Below, piece after piece: positions 25,913 through 33,617 of a DNA stretch of 64,000 nucleotides (within the stretch, counting starts at the first letter, position 1; each line of letters starts with the position of its first letter). The notes under the pieces were generated by a model that was not told the origin of the DNA, searched no databases, and worked only from the letters and a program-made list of their open reading frames with translations. Made by a program: the position numbers and the translations under genes. The stretch is from assembly GCA_964646205.1 (NCBI GenBank), contig CAZYAZ010000026.1:3752-67751 (forward strand), in the 5' to 3' direction. The stretch comes from UBA8437 sp964646205. GTDB lineage: Bacteria; Planctomycetota; Planctomycetia; Planctomycetales; Planctomycetaceae.

Positions 25913-26904
25913 GACCTTTTGAATACGCACGACCGCAGACCGAGGGCGAGGCCCTGGATCTGCTCAACGACCACGACGCAAACACGGCCGTACTGGCCGG
26001 TGGAACCGATCTCGTCGCCCTGCTCCAGAGCGACCTGCAGGCTCCCGAACGCGTGGTGGATATCAAGCAGATCGAATCGATGCAGGGTGTCACCGCCGAC
26101 GAGGACGGCATCCTGATCGGAGCCTTGACCACGCTCGAGGAAATTGCCGAGAGCCCCCTGCTGGCCGACTACCGGTCGTTGGGCGACGTGGTCAACGGTG
26201 TTCGAGCGATCCAGATCCAGCAAATGGGGACCATCGGTGGCGATCTGTGCCACCTGCCCAACTGCTGGTTCTACCGCAACGGTTACGGGCTGCTGGCTCT
26301 CGAGAACGGGGAATCGCTGGTCGCCGATGGCGACAATCGGTACCACGCCATCGTCGGCAACCAGGGTCCCGCCAAGTTTGTCAGCGCCGCACGTTTTGCA
26401 CCGGCGCTGATCGCATGGGGAGCCGACGTGAAGGTGATTGGGCCCGAGCCCGACGCCAGCGAATGGTTGCCGCTTGAGCACTTCTTCGTAACTCCCAAGG
26501 TCGAAAGCCAGGGGATCTCGGTTCTGAAACCGGGGCAACTGATCTCGCACGTCCGCCTTCCCGCGGCCGCCAACCGGATCAGTTCGACCTACGAGGTTCT
26601 GCAGATGGACGGCCTGGACTGGCCGCTGGCCACCGCGGCCGTCACCATCGATCTCGACGGAAGCGTCGTCCGCGAGGCCAGTATCGTGATGGGGCACGTC
26701 GCCCCGATGCCCTGGGTCGCTCATGAAGCCGCCCAGTCACTGGTCGGCCACGCAATCGATGAGGTCTCCGCCACGCGAGCCGGCGAGGTCGCCGTCTCCG
26801 GAGCAACTCCACTCAGAGACAACGCCTACAAGGTGCAACTGGCCAAGACGGCCGTCAAAAGAGCCGTTCTCGCGGCGGCCGAAATGCTGGAAGGAGGTCT
26901 GTAA
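25909..26904 (+). CDS. molybdenum hydroxylase FAD-binding subunit, PaoB-like, cluster ligands missing
   Basis: The 331-residue subunit binds FAD through AVLAGGTDLVALLQ and QMGTIGGDL, as in xanthine dehydrogenase medium subunits. It belongs to the subgroup with an insertion reading NCWFYRNG and later DNRYHAIVGNQGPAKFVSA, the region where PaoB/YagS and 4-hydroxybenzoyl-CoA reductase hold an extra [4Fe-4S] cluster on four Cys. Here only Cys114 and Cys119 exist in the whole protein; the later FPC and SGC positions are replaced. The cluster is therefore probably absent. The start overlaps the large-subunit stop by 4 bases. Confidence 0.9.
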   Translation: MRPFEYARPQTEGEALDLLNDHDANTAVLAGGTDLVALLQSDLQAPERVVDIKQIESMQGVTADEDGILIGALTTLEEIAESPLLADYRSLGDVVNGVRAIQIQQMGTIGGDLCHLPNCWFYRNGYGLLALENGESLVADGDNRYHAIVGNQGPAKFVSAARFAPALIAWGADVKVIGPEPDASEWLPLEHFFVTPKVESQGISVLKPGQLISHVRLPAAANRISSTYEVLQMDGLDWPLATAAVTIDLDGSVVREASIVMGHVAPMPWVAHEAAQSLVGHAIDEVSATRAGEVAVSGATPLRDNAYKVQLAKTAVKRAVLAAAEMLEGGL

Positions 26905-26907
26905 GCC

Positions 26908-27129
26908 ATGACCGAAGAACTTCACGTTCTCGAAAACACGACCACCCGCTGTCGTCAACTGCTCTCCAAGGGGCTCTACACCAATGCGGGCATGCCGCCG
27001 GGTGAGAAAGCCACCGGAGACGGCCACTTCTGGTGTGGAAAGACCCAGACGATTTTCGGACCCGATGACCGTCTCTGTGACGGCGAGAATTGCACGGATT
27101 CCACGCGCAGTTGCTACGAGGCCACCTAG
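26908..27129 (+). CDS. small Cys-containing protein ending the molybdenum hydroxylase operon
   Basis: A 73-residue protein I cannot assign to a family. It starts 3 bases after the FAD subunit, with AAGGAGG upstream, and a terminator follows, so it is clearly cotranscribed. Five Cys are spread through it: Cys15, Cys43 in GHFWCGKTQ, Cys57, Cys62 and Cys69 in RSCYE. The order GPDDRLCDGENC gives two Cys four residues apart. It has no signal peptide. It could be a metal-binding accessory or a fourth subunit; both are inference. Confidence 0.8.
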   Translation: MTEELHVLENTTTRCRQLLSKGLYTNAGMPPGEKATGDGHFWCGKTQTIFGPDDRLCDGENCTDSTRSCYEAT

Positions 27130-27157
27130 GCCCAAACGACGTTTCAACTGAATTCTG

Positions 27158-27206
27158 ACACCCCGGCGGGTTCCAAAACAGTGGATCCGGCGGGGTGTTT
27201 TCTTTG
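27158..27206 (+). terminator. rho-independent terminator after the molybdenum hydroxylase operon
   Basis: An imperfect GC-rich stem joins ACACCCCGGCGGG and CCGGCGGGGTGT, and is followed by TTTTCTTT. It lies about 30 bases after the stop of the 73-residue gene. Confidence 0.8.
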
Positions 27207-27420
27207 TCACCCCAGTGCCACCACAACCGGCCAGGCCACGCGTGTCGGTGTCGGACCACGCGATCACCTGGAATGCCCCGGGGAACACCTTCGACCCGCC
27301 ACCTCGCACAGACATGGTGCCGCAGGACACGTTTTTCTCAGCATCACGTTGACGAGGTCGCTCAGCCGTGAGAGAATCTGTCTGTCCAATTGAAAAATGA
27401 TGACCTGGAGGATCTCCGAA

Positions 27421-28086
27421 ATGCGTCAACTTTGCTTGGCCCTCGCCCTGCTCTTCGTGTTTGCCACCACCGGACGAGCCGCGAACATCTCGGGCGAATA
27501 CCTCGAAGCCCGCACCTGTGCCGTCTACACCGGCCCCTGCTTCGCCAATGCCGAGATGGGTTTGGCAGGCAAGGAAGCCCTGATGGCCTGGAAGATCGAC
27601 AAGGGACAGTGGAACGGCGTGAACGTCGACGGCCTGGGTGCCGCCGTGATCGTCACCGCTGAGAACACGATCGGCTACGATGGGATCTTTCCGCTCCGAG
27701 CCGGCAAGATGAATGCCGTGATCCTGATCGATACGAAGGCGACGCCCGAACAGCACGCCGCGCTGGTCGATTTCGTCAAGGACACCGCCAAGACCTACAC
27801 CAAAAACGTGGTCAAGATCCAACGGACTCCGATCGAATTGAAGAACAACCACCTGACCAAGCAGGCCCGCTTCACCGCCGGCCGGATTGCCGAGATCACG
27901 ACCCGCGCCCTGAAAAAGAGCGACTGTGTCTGCACCAATGAGGTCGTGTACTACCTGCCGTTGACCAAGGTCGAGAACTTCAGCCCGGCCTTCAGTCTCA
28001 AGCTCTCCTACCAGGGCAAGGGACTCAACCGGCGATTCACCGACTTCGGCACCCGCAGTGCGTTCCTGGCGACCTTCCGTCGCTAG
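27421..28086 (+). CDS. DUF1326 domain protein, secreted
   Basis: The 221-residue protein has a signal peptide (RQLCLALALLFVFATTGRA) followed by NISGEYLEARTCAVYTGPCF, the DUF1326 signature with its conserved Cys pair. A further Cys pair occurs in KKSDCVCTNEVVY. The function of this family is not known; some members sit near copper or electron-transfer genes. The ATG at 27421 has GGAGG 8-9 bases upstream, better than an in-frame start at 27397. Strong terminators lie before and after, so it is probably a single-gene unit. Confidence 0.85.
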   Translation: MRQLCLALALLFVFATTGRAANISGEYLEARTCAVYTGPCFANAEMGLAGKEALMAWKIDKGQWNGVNVDGLGAAVIVTAENTIGYDGIFPLRAGKMNAVILIDTKATPEQHAALVDFVKDTAKTYTKNVVKIQRTPIELKNNHLTKQARFTAGRIAEITTRALKKSDCVCTNEVVYYLPLTKVENFSPAFSLKLSYQGKGLNRRFTDFGTRSAFLATFRR

Positions 28087-28110
28087 GCATCGAGCGCGAC
28101 GCACCTGTGC

Positions 28111-28160
28111 AACAGGCAGTATTCGGCAAAACAACCGAATACTGCCTGTTTGTCATTTGT
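28111..28160 (+). terminator. long hairpin terminator after the DUF1326 gene
   Basis: A perfect 16-bp stem, AACAGGCAGTATTCGG (28111-28126) and its complement (28135-28150), encloses an 8-base A-rich loop and is followed by the T-rich TGTCATTTGT. Confidence 0.8.
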
Positions 28161-28213
28161 CACCGCCCACCAGATCCGGGTGACCGGTGACTCATGCCCG
28201 GTGAGTGTTTACA

Positions 28214-28960
28214 ATGAAAACCGCACAACCCGTTCCACTATTGCCCATGGAGCCTTTCACGGTGAAACGTGTCATCCTGCCCGCCGTACTGATTCTGAGC
28301 GTCCTCCTGGTCTCTTCGGGGATCCTCCTGGCAACCGCCGCGGCACCCAGCCACAAGTTGGGACGCACCAAGGCCTTGCCCAAGGGAGTTGGTGTCAAGG
28401 TCGCTGGCCTGATCGACAAGGCCGGCTATCAAATCACCAGTCCCAAGGGTCCCGTTTGCAGTGTCTGGCTGGTCAAGGACGTGTTGATCCGCGACAAGTT
28501 CAAACCAACTCTGTCGATCAAGTACCCCTTCATCGCCGGACAACTTGTGGGCTTGCTTCAAGTTCACGACAAGAATGGGTACACCGACTTCCGCGGCCAG
28601 GAACTCAAACCGGGTGTCTACACACTGCGGTATGGCCAGCAACCCGAGGACGGCAACCATGTCGGCACCAGCGAACTGGCTGACTTCCTCCTGGCACTCC
28701 CCGCAAAAATCGACCAGGACCCCAAGCCGATTTTCGGTTTCGAGGACCTGTCGATGAAGAGTGCCAAGTCCGCCGGCGCCATACACCCGGCGATATTTTC
28801 GATGCTGCCTTCTGAAAAGCCGATCAAGATCGCATCGGTGACTCACGACGAGGATCACGATTTCTGGATTCTCAACGTTCCGGCCGCAGCCAAGTCCAAG
28901 ACGAAGAAGGCCACCAAGGTCAACCTGCGGTTCATCGTGGTCGGCCGCACTCCGGAGTAG
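28214..28960 (+). CDS. uncharacterised secreted or membrane-anchored protein
   Basis: I do not recognise a family. From the ATG at 28214 (GGTGAG 9 bases upstream) it has 248 residues. An N-terminal hydrophobic segment, VILPAVLILSVLLVSSGILL, is followed by ATAAAPSHK, so it is exported or anchored. The mature part is soluble-looking, with VCSVWLVKDVLI, a glycine-containing LKPGVYTLRYGQQPEDGNH, and a Lys-rich stretch before a final beta strand. A later ATG at 28247 is an alternative start. The next gene begins 4 bases after its stop and mch follows, so all may be cotranscribed. Confidence 0.75.
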   Translation: MKTAQPVPLLPMEPFTVKRVILPAVLILSVLLVSSGILLATAAAPSHKLGRTKALPKGVGVKVAGLIDKAGYQITSPKGPVCSVWLVKDVLIRDKFKPTLSIKYPFIAGQLVGLLQVHDKNGYTDFRGQELKPGVYTLRYGQQPEDGNHVGTSELADFLLALPAKIDQDPKPIFGFEDLSMKSAKSAGAIHPAIFSMLPSEKPIKIASVTHDEDHDFWILNVPAAAKSKTKKATKVNLRFIVVGRTPE

Positions 28961-28964
28961 GCTC

Positions 28965-29579
28965 GTGAACGGCTCGGTCCGCTTCCTCCTGTTGCTGCTC
29001 ACCGGTGCGCTGTTGGCGTTCCACGGCGACACCGTGCTGGCCGTTGCCCCGCCCCGCCCGGACAAAGCCGCTCGTCAACCAGCGTCGACAGCAAAAATCA
29101 AGAAGGAACTGTTTGCCGGGCAGGTTGTCATGCTCCGCGACGCTCTGAAACGCCGCGGGATCAAGAGCACCGATGAGTTCACGAAACTGGTGGTCCTCGA
29201 GAGAACCAATGGCGAACTGATCCCGATCGTTCCCGATTGGCGAGGACGGGCGTTCTACCAGGACAAGCGACTGAGAAACCGACCGGTGGAACTGGTCGGC
29301 TACCGACGCGCCGGCGTGCCTTTTCTCCAGGTCTTGATGATCTTCACCATCGACCGTCCAAAACCGCCCGCCAAGACCAAAACAACCACAAAAACCAAAC
29401 CGGCCACCGGTAAGACGCTCAGGCAATACTTCGACTACTGGTGCGACATCTGCTCGATCCCGATGTACGAAATCAAGCAGTGCGAGTGCTGCCAGGGACC
29501 GATCCGGATGAGATTTCAGCCCCGCAGCCTGCCGTCTTACCTCACGAGTAATACAAAAAGCGGAGATCGGGCGAAGTGA
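28965..29579 (+). CDS. uncharacterised secreted protein with C-terminal Cys cluster
   Basis: A 204-residue protein of no family known to me. It starts at GTG, with GGAG spanning the end of the previous gene. A signal peptide (FLLLLLTGALLAFHGDTVLA) precedes a small domain of about 100 residues with DEFTKLVVLERTNGELIPI. A Lys/Thr-rich linker (TKTTTKTKPATGK) leads to a C-terminal motif with five Cys, YWCDICSIP and KQCECCQGPI, which resembles a metal-binding or heme-free redox knuckle. Its stop overlaps the mch start as GTGA, so translation is coupled. Confidence 0.78.
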   Translation: MNGSVRFLLLLLTGALLAFHGDTVLAVAPPRPDKAARQPASTAKIKKELFAGQVVMLRDALKRRGIKSTDEFTKLVVLERTNGELIPIVPDWRGRAFYQDKRLRNRPVELVGYRRAGVPFLQVLMIFTIDRPKPPAKTKTTTKTKPATGKTLRQYFDYWCDICSIPMYEIKQCECCQGPIRMRFQPRSLPSYLTSNTKSGDRAK

Positions 29580-30535
29580 CCGGAACTGGAGGATTGCTCA
29601 ACGACCGCGCGTGGAAATTCGCTGCGACGGTTCGCGACACCATCGACGACCTCCGCGGCGCCGCTCGAACTCTGGACTGTGGTGCGACCATTCTCGACCT
29701 GGGGATCGACGTCCCCGGAGGACTCGAAGCCGGGCTCGCCCTGGCCAGGCTCTGTCTGGCCGATCGAGGCCGGGTCTCACTCACCTCCGGCACCCAACCA
29801 CTTGCTGGTTGGCCGTGCATCGAGGTCTCGACCGACTCCCCATTGGCTGCCTGCCTGGCCAGCCAGTACGCCGGCTGGCAATTGAGCATCGATGATTTTT
29901 TCGGCATGGGGTCGGGCCCGATGCGGGCGGCAGCCGGCCGAGAAGCACTGTTCGACGTGATTGGTTGCACCGAAACACCGTCGGCCTGCGTGGGAACAAT
30001 CGAGTGTTCACAATTGCCCGGTGAGCCGGTGGTGGCATCGATCGCCGAGAAGACCGGGGTGGCAGCCGGCCAGATCCTGCTGGCGGTCGCTCCCACGGCC
30101 AGCCAGGCCGGTACGGTGCAGGTCGTGGCTCGAAGCGTCGAGACAGCATTGCACAAGTTGCACGAACTGGAATTCGACGTCTCCCGTGTCGTCTCAGGGT
30201 TTGGAAGTGCTCCGCTGCCGCCGGTCGCCGAGGACGACCTGTCGGGCATCGGGCGGACCAACGACGCGATCCTCTACGGCGGCACGGTCACTCTCTGGGT
30301 CACCGGCGATGACGACTCGTTGACGGAAATTGGACCGAGAGTCCCCTCATCAGCCTCCGACGCTCATGGGCAACCATTCCTGACCATCTTCGCCAAAGCC
30401 GGGCACGACTTCTACCAGATCGATCCTCACCTGTTCAGTCCGGCGGTGATCCGGTTTCTCAACGTCGACACCGGCCGAGTCCACAACTTCGGCCAGGTCG
30501 CTCCCGACATACTCGGCGAAAGTTTCGGGATCTGA
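29576..30535 (+). CDS. mch: methenyltetrahydromethanopterin cyclohydrolase
   Basis: Mch interconverts 5,10-methenyl-H4MPT and formyl-H4MPT in the tetrahydromethanopterin-linked C1 pathway. The 319-residue protein fits the family, with LDCGATILDLGIDVPGGLEAGL near the start, QLSIDDFFGMGSGPMRA in the centre, and GFGSAPLPPVAEDDLSGIGRTND toward the C-terminus. GTG is the start, overlapping the previous stop. In planctomycetes and methylotrophs this pathway oxidises formaldehyde. The next gene, an ATP-grasp protein, fits the usual neighbourhood; no other H4MPT gene (fae, mtd, fhc) lies in the window. Confidence 0.93.
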   Translation: MTGTGGLLNDRAWKFAATVRDTIDDLRGAARTLDCGATILDLGIDVPGGLEAGLALARLCLADRGRVSLTSGTQPLAGWPCIEVSTDSPLAACLASQYAGWQLSIDDFFGMGSGPMRAAAGREALFDVIGCTETPSACVGTIECSQLPGEPVVASIAEKTGVAAGQILLAVAPTASQAGTVQVVARSVETALHKLHELEFDVSRVVSGFGSAPLPPVAEDDLSGIGRTNDAILYGGTVTLWVTGDDDSLTEIGPRVPSSASDAHGQPFLTIFAKAGHDFYQIDPHLFSPAVIRFLNVDTGRVHNFGQVAPDILGESFGI

Positions 30536-30580
30536 CCCGATCGTCGACACCATCCAATCCCGCGACCGGGACACCATCGC

Positions 30581-31495
30581 GTGCGAATCGCCGTCCTCTG
30601 CAATCCCGGAAGTTGGTACCTGGACGACCTCACCCGGGCCGCAACACTCCACGGTCACCACTGCGTGGAGGTCCGTTTTCCTCAAATCACGGCAACGATG
30701 GCGGCCGGAACGCTCGCGGACACCGATGAGGTTGTCAACGACGTCCCGGGGCAACTGGCCGAGGCCGACGCGGTCATCGTCCGCACCATGCCACCCGGAT
30801 CGCTCGAACAGGTCGTTTTCCGGATGGATGCCCTGGCCCGCCTGGAACATCTTGGGATCACCGTGATCAATTCTCCGCGTGCGATTGAATGCGCCGTCGA
30901 CAAATACCTTGCGACGGCACGTCTGCTCGCGGCTGGGATCCCCGTACCCCCAACGGTGGTCTGCGAGAGTTCCGAATCGGCGCTGGCGGCATTCGAGTCA
31001 CTCGGTGGGGATGTTGTGGTCAAGCCGATTTTTGGTTCCGAGGGACGTGGAATCGTCCGGGTCAGTGATCCGGAGTTGGCATTGCGAACCTTCCGCACTC
31101 TCGAACGAATTGATGCGGTCCTGTACCTGCAGGCCTTCATCAACCACGGTGGTCACGACGACCGCGTGCTGCTGCTGGACGGAGAGGTCATCGGAGGAAT
31201 GCGTCGGCACTCACAAAACGATTTCCGCACCAACATTTCGCAGCAGGGACGGGCAGAATCCTGGGTCCCCGACGAAGACGACATTCGACTGGCCCGGACC
31301 GCGGCGACGGCAACAGGCACCTGCCTGGCCGGAGTCGACCTGATCACAACGCCGGATGGACGAAGAATGGTACTGGAGGTCAACGCCGTGCCCGGCTGGC
31401 GGGCCTTCGCACGGGTCAACTCGATCGATGTCGCTGACCGACTCGTCACCTGGATCGAATCTCGCGCCGGTCGCTCCGCGAAGACGCCCGATTGA
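30581..31495 (+). CDS. RimK-like ATP-grasp ligase
   Basis: A 304-residue member of the RimK/MptN-type ATP-grasp family that ligates carboxylates (often glutamate) to an amine or carboxyl group. Visible features are the N-terminal GTG start with RIAVLCNPGSWYLDD, the lid lysine and glycine-rich loop VVVKPIFGSEGRGIVRV, and the metal-binding VLEVNAVPGWRAF. A gene of this class lies next to mch in methylotroph H4MPT clusters, so a role in H4MPT cofactor glutamylation is plausible but inferred. It lies 45 bases after mch. Its 3' end overlaps the convergent gene by 50 bases. Confidence 0.85.
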   Translation: MRIAVLCNPGSWYLDDLTRAATLHGHHCVEVRFPQITATMAAGTLADTDEVVNDVPGQLAEADAVIVRTMPPGSLEQVVFRMDALARLEHLGITVINSPRAIECAVDKYLATARLLAAGIPVPPTVVCESSESALAAFESLGGDVVVKPIFGSEGRGIVRVSDPELALRTFRTLERIDAVLYLQAFINHGGHDDRVLLLDGEVIGGMRRHSQNDFRTNISQQGRAESWVPDEDDIRLARTAATATGTCLAGVDLITTPDGRRMVLEVNAVPGWRAFARVNSIDVADRLVTWIESRAGRSAKTPD

Positions 31496-32492
31496 GTGCC
31501 CTGAGGTGGGGCCTCACTGCAGCGACGACCTGCTGATGACTCTTGTAGGGAACATACACCAGTCTCATCACGAACCCGTAAGCCCGGTCCACCTGGTAAT
31601 CGGGGACAAACCACTGAAAATCCCAGGCGGGATTCGTTGGCCCACCCCCGGTCGGTGACTGCGCCATCCAGACGCGATCCCGCGACCGGAAAACCTGCGC
31701 CAGGGCCATTCCGTGGCTGACACCGTAATACCACGGCGACGTGTATGCGAACGGCGAAGGGTGATTGACCAACGTCAGTGGAAAACCATCGACGACCTTT
31801 GGCAATCGGCCACCGACCGGTGCGTGGGTGCTCGCCACTCCGTGTGATGGCGGTAGCCACCGAATCCAGTCACTCTTACCGTCAGCACCAACACGTTGTC
31901 CCTGGAAATGAATGGCCTTGTCCTCAGGACGGTCGATGTAACTGGCCCAGAACAGCCCAATGTATCCCTGTTTGAACGTCCTGGCTCGTGGAATGCATTC
32001 GAAGGTGTACTCGATCGAACCGTCATCGAGCAGTTCATAGCGACCACAACTCTCCAATTTCCAGTTCTTCGTTGGTGGTTGATACAACTCCACGGTCCGT
32101 CCATCAACCACTCGCAATTGCAAGCTCGACACCCTGGGCTCGAATTTCTCGGCCGACACCGTCAGCGTCCCGTCATGAATGTGCTCGTAATTCAGCCCCG
32201 CGTAAGGGGCCCGGAAGATATTGGCCGGACGGTTCTTGTGGGTCAATTGGGCGACACCGTTGTATCCGGCACGGTGCTCCGCCAGCAGAGAGCCTCCAGT
32301 CACCGCGGCATTGTCGACGATCACCGCGGCCACGTCGCCTCCCTTGAGGACCACGTGATGTGATTCGCTGGCCCGATAGGCGACGCGCGGATTGGTCAGG
32401 CTGGTCACCCCGGGGGCCGAGAACGGATGGGAAGCCCGCAGCAGCCCTGTTGACGCAGTCAGCACCGTCAGCACAACGAATCCAAACCGCAT
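31446..32492 (-). CDS. uncharacterised secreted protein
   Basis: A 348-residue protein with a signal peptide (FGFVVLTVLTASTGLLRA) and no family I can name with confidence. The ATG at 32490-32492 has GGGAGGTG directly upstream. The body is rich in aromatic and beta-strand segments, such as YNGVAQLTHKNRPANIF, YIGLFWASYIDRPEDKAIHF and FAYTSPWYYGVSHGMALAQV, which recall the beta-sandwich of carbohydrate-processing or galactose-mutarotase-like proteins. It overlaps the ATP-grasp gene tail-to-tail by 50 bases. Confidence 0.75.
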   Translation of the reverse strand: MRFGFVVLTVLTASTGLLRASHPFSAPGVTSLTNPRVAYRASESHHVVLKGGDVAAVIVDNAAVTGGSLLAEHRAGYNGVAQLTHKNRPANIFRAPYAGLNYEHIHDGTLTVSAEKFEPRVSSLQLRVVDGRTVELYQPPTKNWKLESCGRYELLDDGSIEYTFECIPRARTFKQGYIGLFWASYIDRPEDKAIHFQGQRVGADGKSDWIRWLPPSHGVASTHAPVGGRLPKVVDGFPLTLVNHPSPFAYTSPWYYGVSHGMALAQVFRSRDRVWMAQSPTGGGPTNPAWDFQWFVPDYQVDRAYGFVMRLVYVPYKSHQQVVAAVRPHLRALNRASSRSDRREIRSR

Positions 32493-32669
32493 CCCACACC
32501 TCCCGGTCCCAATGATCTTCGGCACTTCCGGTTTTCCGCCGGTTCACTCCACTTCTCCGAGCATCCTACTCCCCACCTCACACCGGGCCAAGCCGGTCGA
32601 TTCCCTAGCGGGACTCAATGCGTTAGTCTCGGTCTGAGACGTCGAATCCGCTTCAAACGGACCTCCTGG

Positions 32670-33590
32670 ATGGAACTCACAGATCTCACCACCGCCTTGG
32701 CACGCGAGATGCCAGAAGTCCTGCGCTGGGGAGGTGCCCTGGCGCGGCGCATCCGTGATTTCAATATCTCGTTGCCCGGAAAGACCTCTGGCAGCCACCT
32801 CACCGACGCTCTAACGCTGGCCGACATCGGCGTACAGGAGATCCTTGTGGGTGCGTTACGGGATCGTGATCCCGTGTTCCGGTTGGCCAGGATCGAAGCA
32901 GAGGAAGAGAACGGCGATCTGCACCTTTTTGCTGATGACGCTCCATGGACGCTCGCGTTGGATCCGATCGATGGCACACGGCAATATCGTGACAAGACCG
33001 GTAACGGCTACGCGGTGATGCTCTCGCTGCGGACGCGAGACACATTGCACTACTCGCTCGTCTATCTCCCCGAGATGGGTGAATCGGGAACGTGGGTCGA
33101 GGCGATCGGTGACACGATTCGCGTCGGACCAGACAACCCACTGCAACCGGCTCGCGACGCACTCGACGCGATCCCCCCGGTCAATCCCGCGGCGCGGCCC
33201 GACTCGCCGCAGATCTACTTGATTGGGTTCCAGGAACACGATGCCGCACGGGCTGATGATGTCACCGCGACGGGCCTCCAGGGAGTCGCACCCGATGACA
33301 TGCCTGGCAGCATCTATCCCCTGCTGGCCGACGGGCGTTTTGGTGGCTCGTTGATCCACTCTCCCAACATCTATGACTTCCCCGTCTCATTGCACATTGC
33401 AAGAATCCTGGGAGGCGACGCGGTCTGGGTCCATGATGGGCAGAGTGTCCATTTCGACGAACTGTGGATGGACGAGCGAGCCGACATGCTTCGACTGCCC
33501 GGAGTCGTCGCTTGCAGCGCCAACCACCAAACGCTCGAAACGCTGGTCAAATTGGCCAGTGAATGGAGCCGCGAGCGATACGCCGACTGA
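32670..33590 (+). CDS. inositol monophosphatase/3'-phosphoadenosine phosphatase family protein
   Basis: A 306-residue metal-dependent phosphatase of the IMPase/CysQ superfamily. The diagnostic metal site is LALDPIDGTRQYRDKTG; acidic residues in ARIEAEEEN would complete it. A second conserved Asp lies in IYDFPVSLHIARILGGDAVW. The spacing and the sequence TRQYRDKTGNGYAVM are closer to CysQ/BPNT-like than to true inositol monophosphatases, but the substrate cannot be decided. The ATG lacks a clear ribosome-binding site. It lies 28 bases upstream of the phosphatase fusion gene and may be cotranscribed. Confidence 0.85.
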   Translation: MELTDLTTALAREMPEVLRWGGALARRIRDFNISLPGKTSGSHLTDALTLADIGVQEILVGALRDRDPVFRLARIEAEEENGDLHLFADDAPWTLALDPIDGTRQYRDKTGNGYAVMLSLRTRDTLHYSLVYLPEMGESGTWVEAIGDTIRVGPDNPLQPARDALDAIPPVNPAARPDSPQIYLIGFQEHDAARADDVTATGLQGVAPDDMPGSIYPLLADGRFGGSLIHSPNIYDFPVSLHIARILGGDAVWVHDGQSVHFDELWMDERADMLRLPGVVACSANHQTLETLVKLASEWSRERYAD

Positions 33591-33617
33591 GGCCCACTTG
33601 GGAGACAGGTGAGTTTA

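Noticed and set aside
26737..28134. Open frame of 465 codons on the minus strand
   Set aside because: It spans the 3' end of the FAD subunit gene, the terminator and the DUF1326 gene in antisense; no family features are seen.
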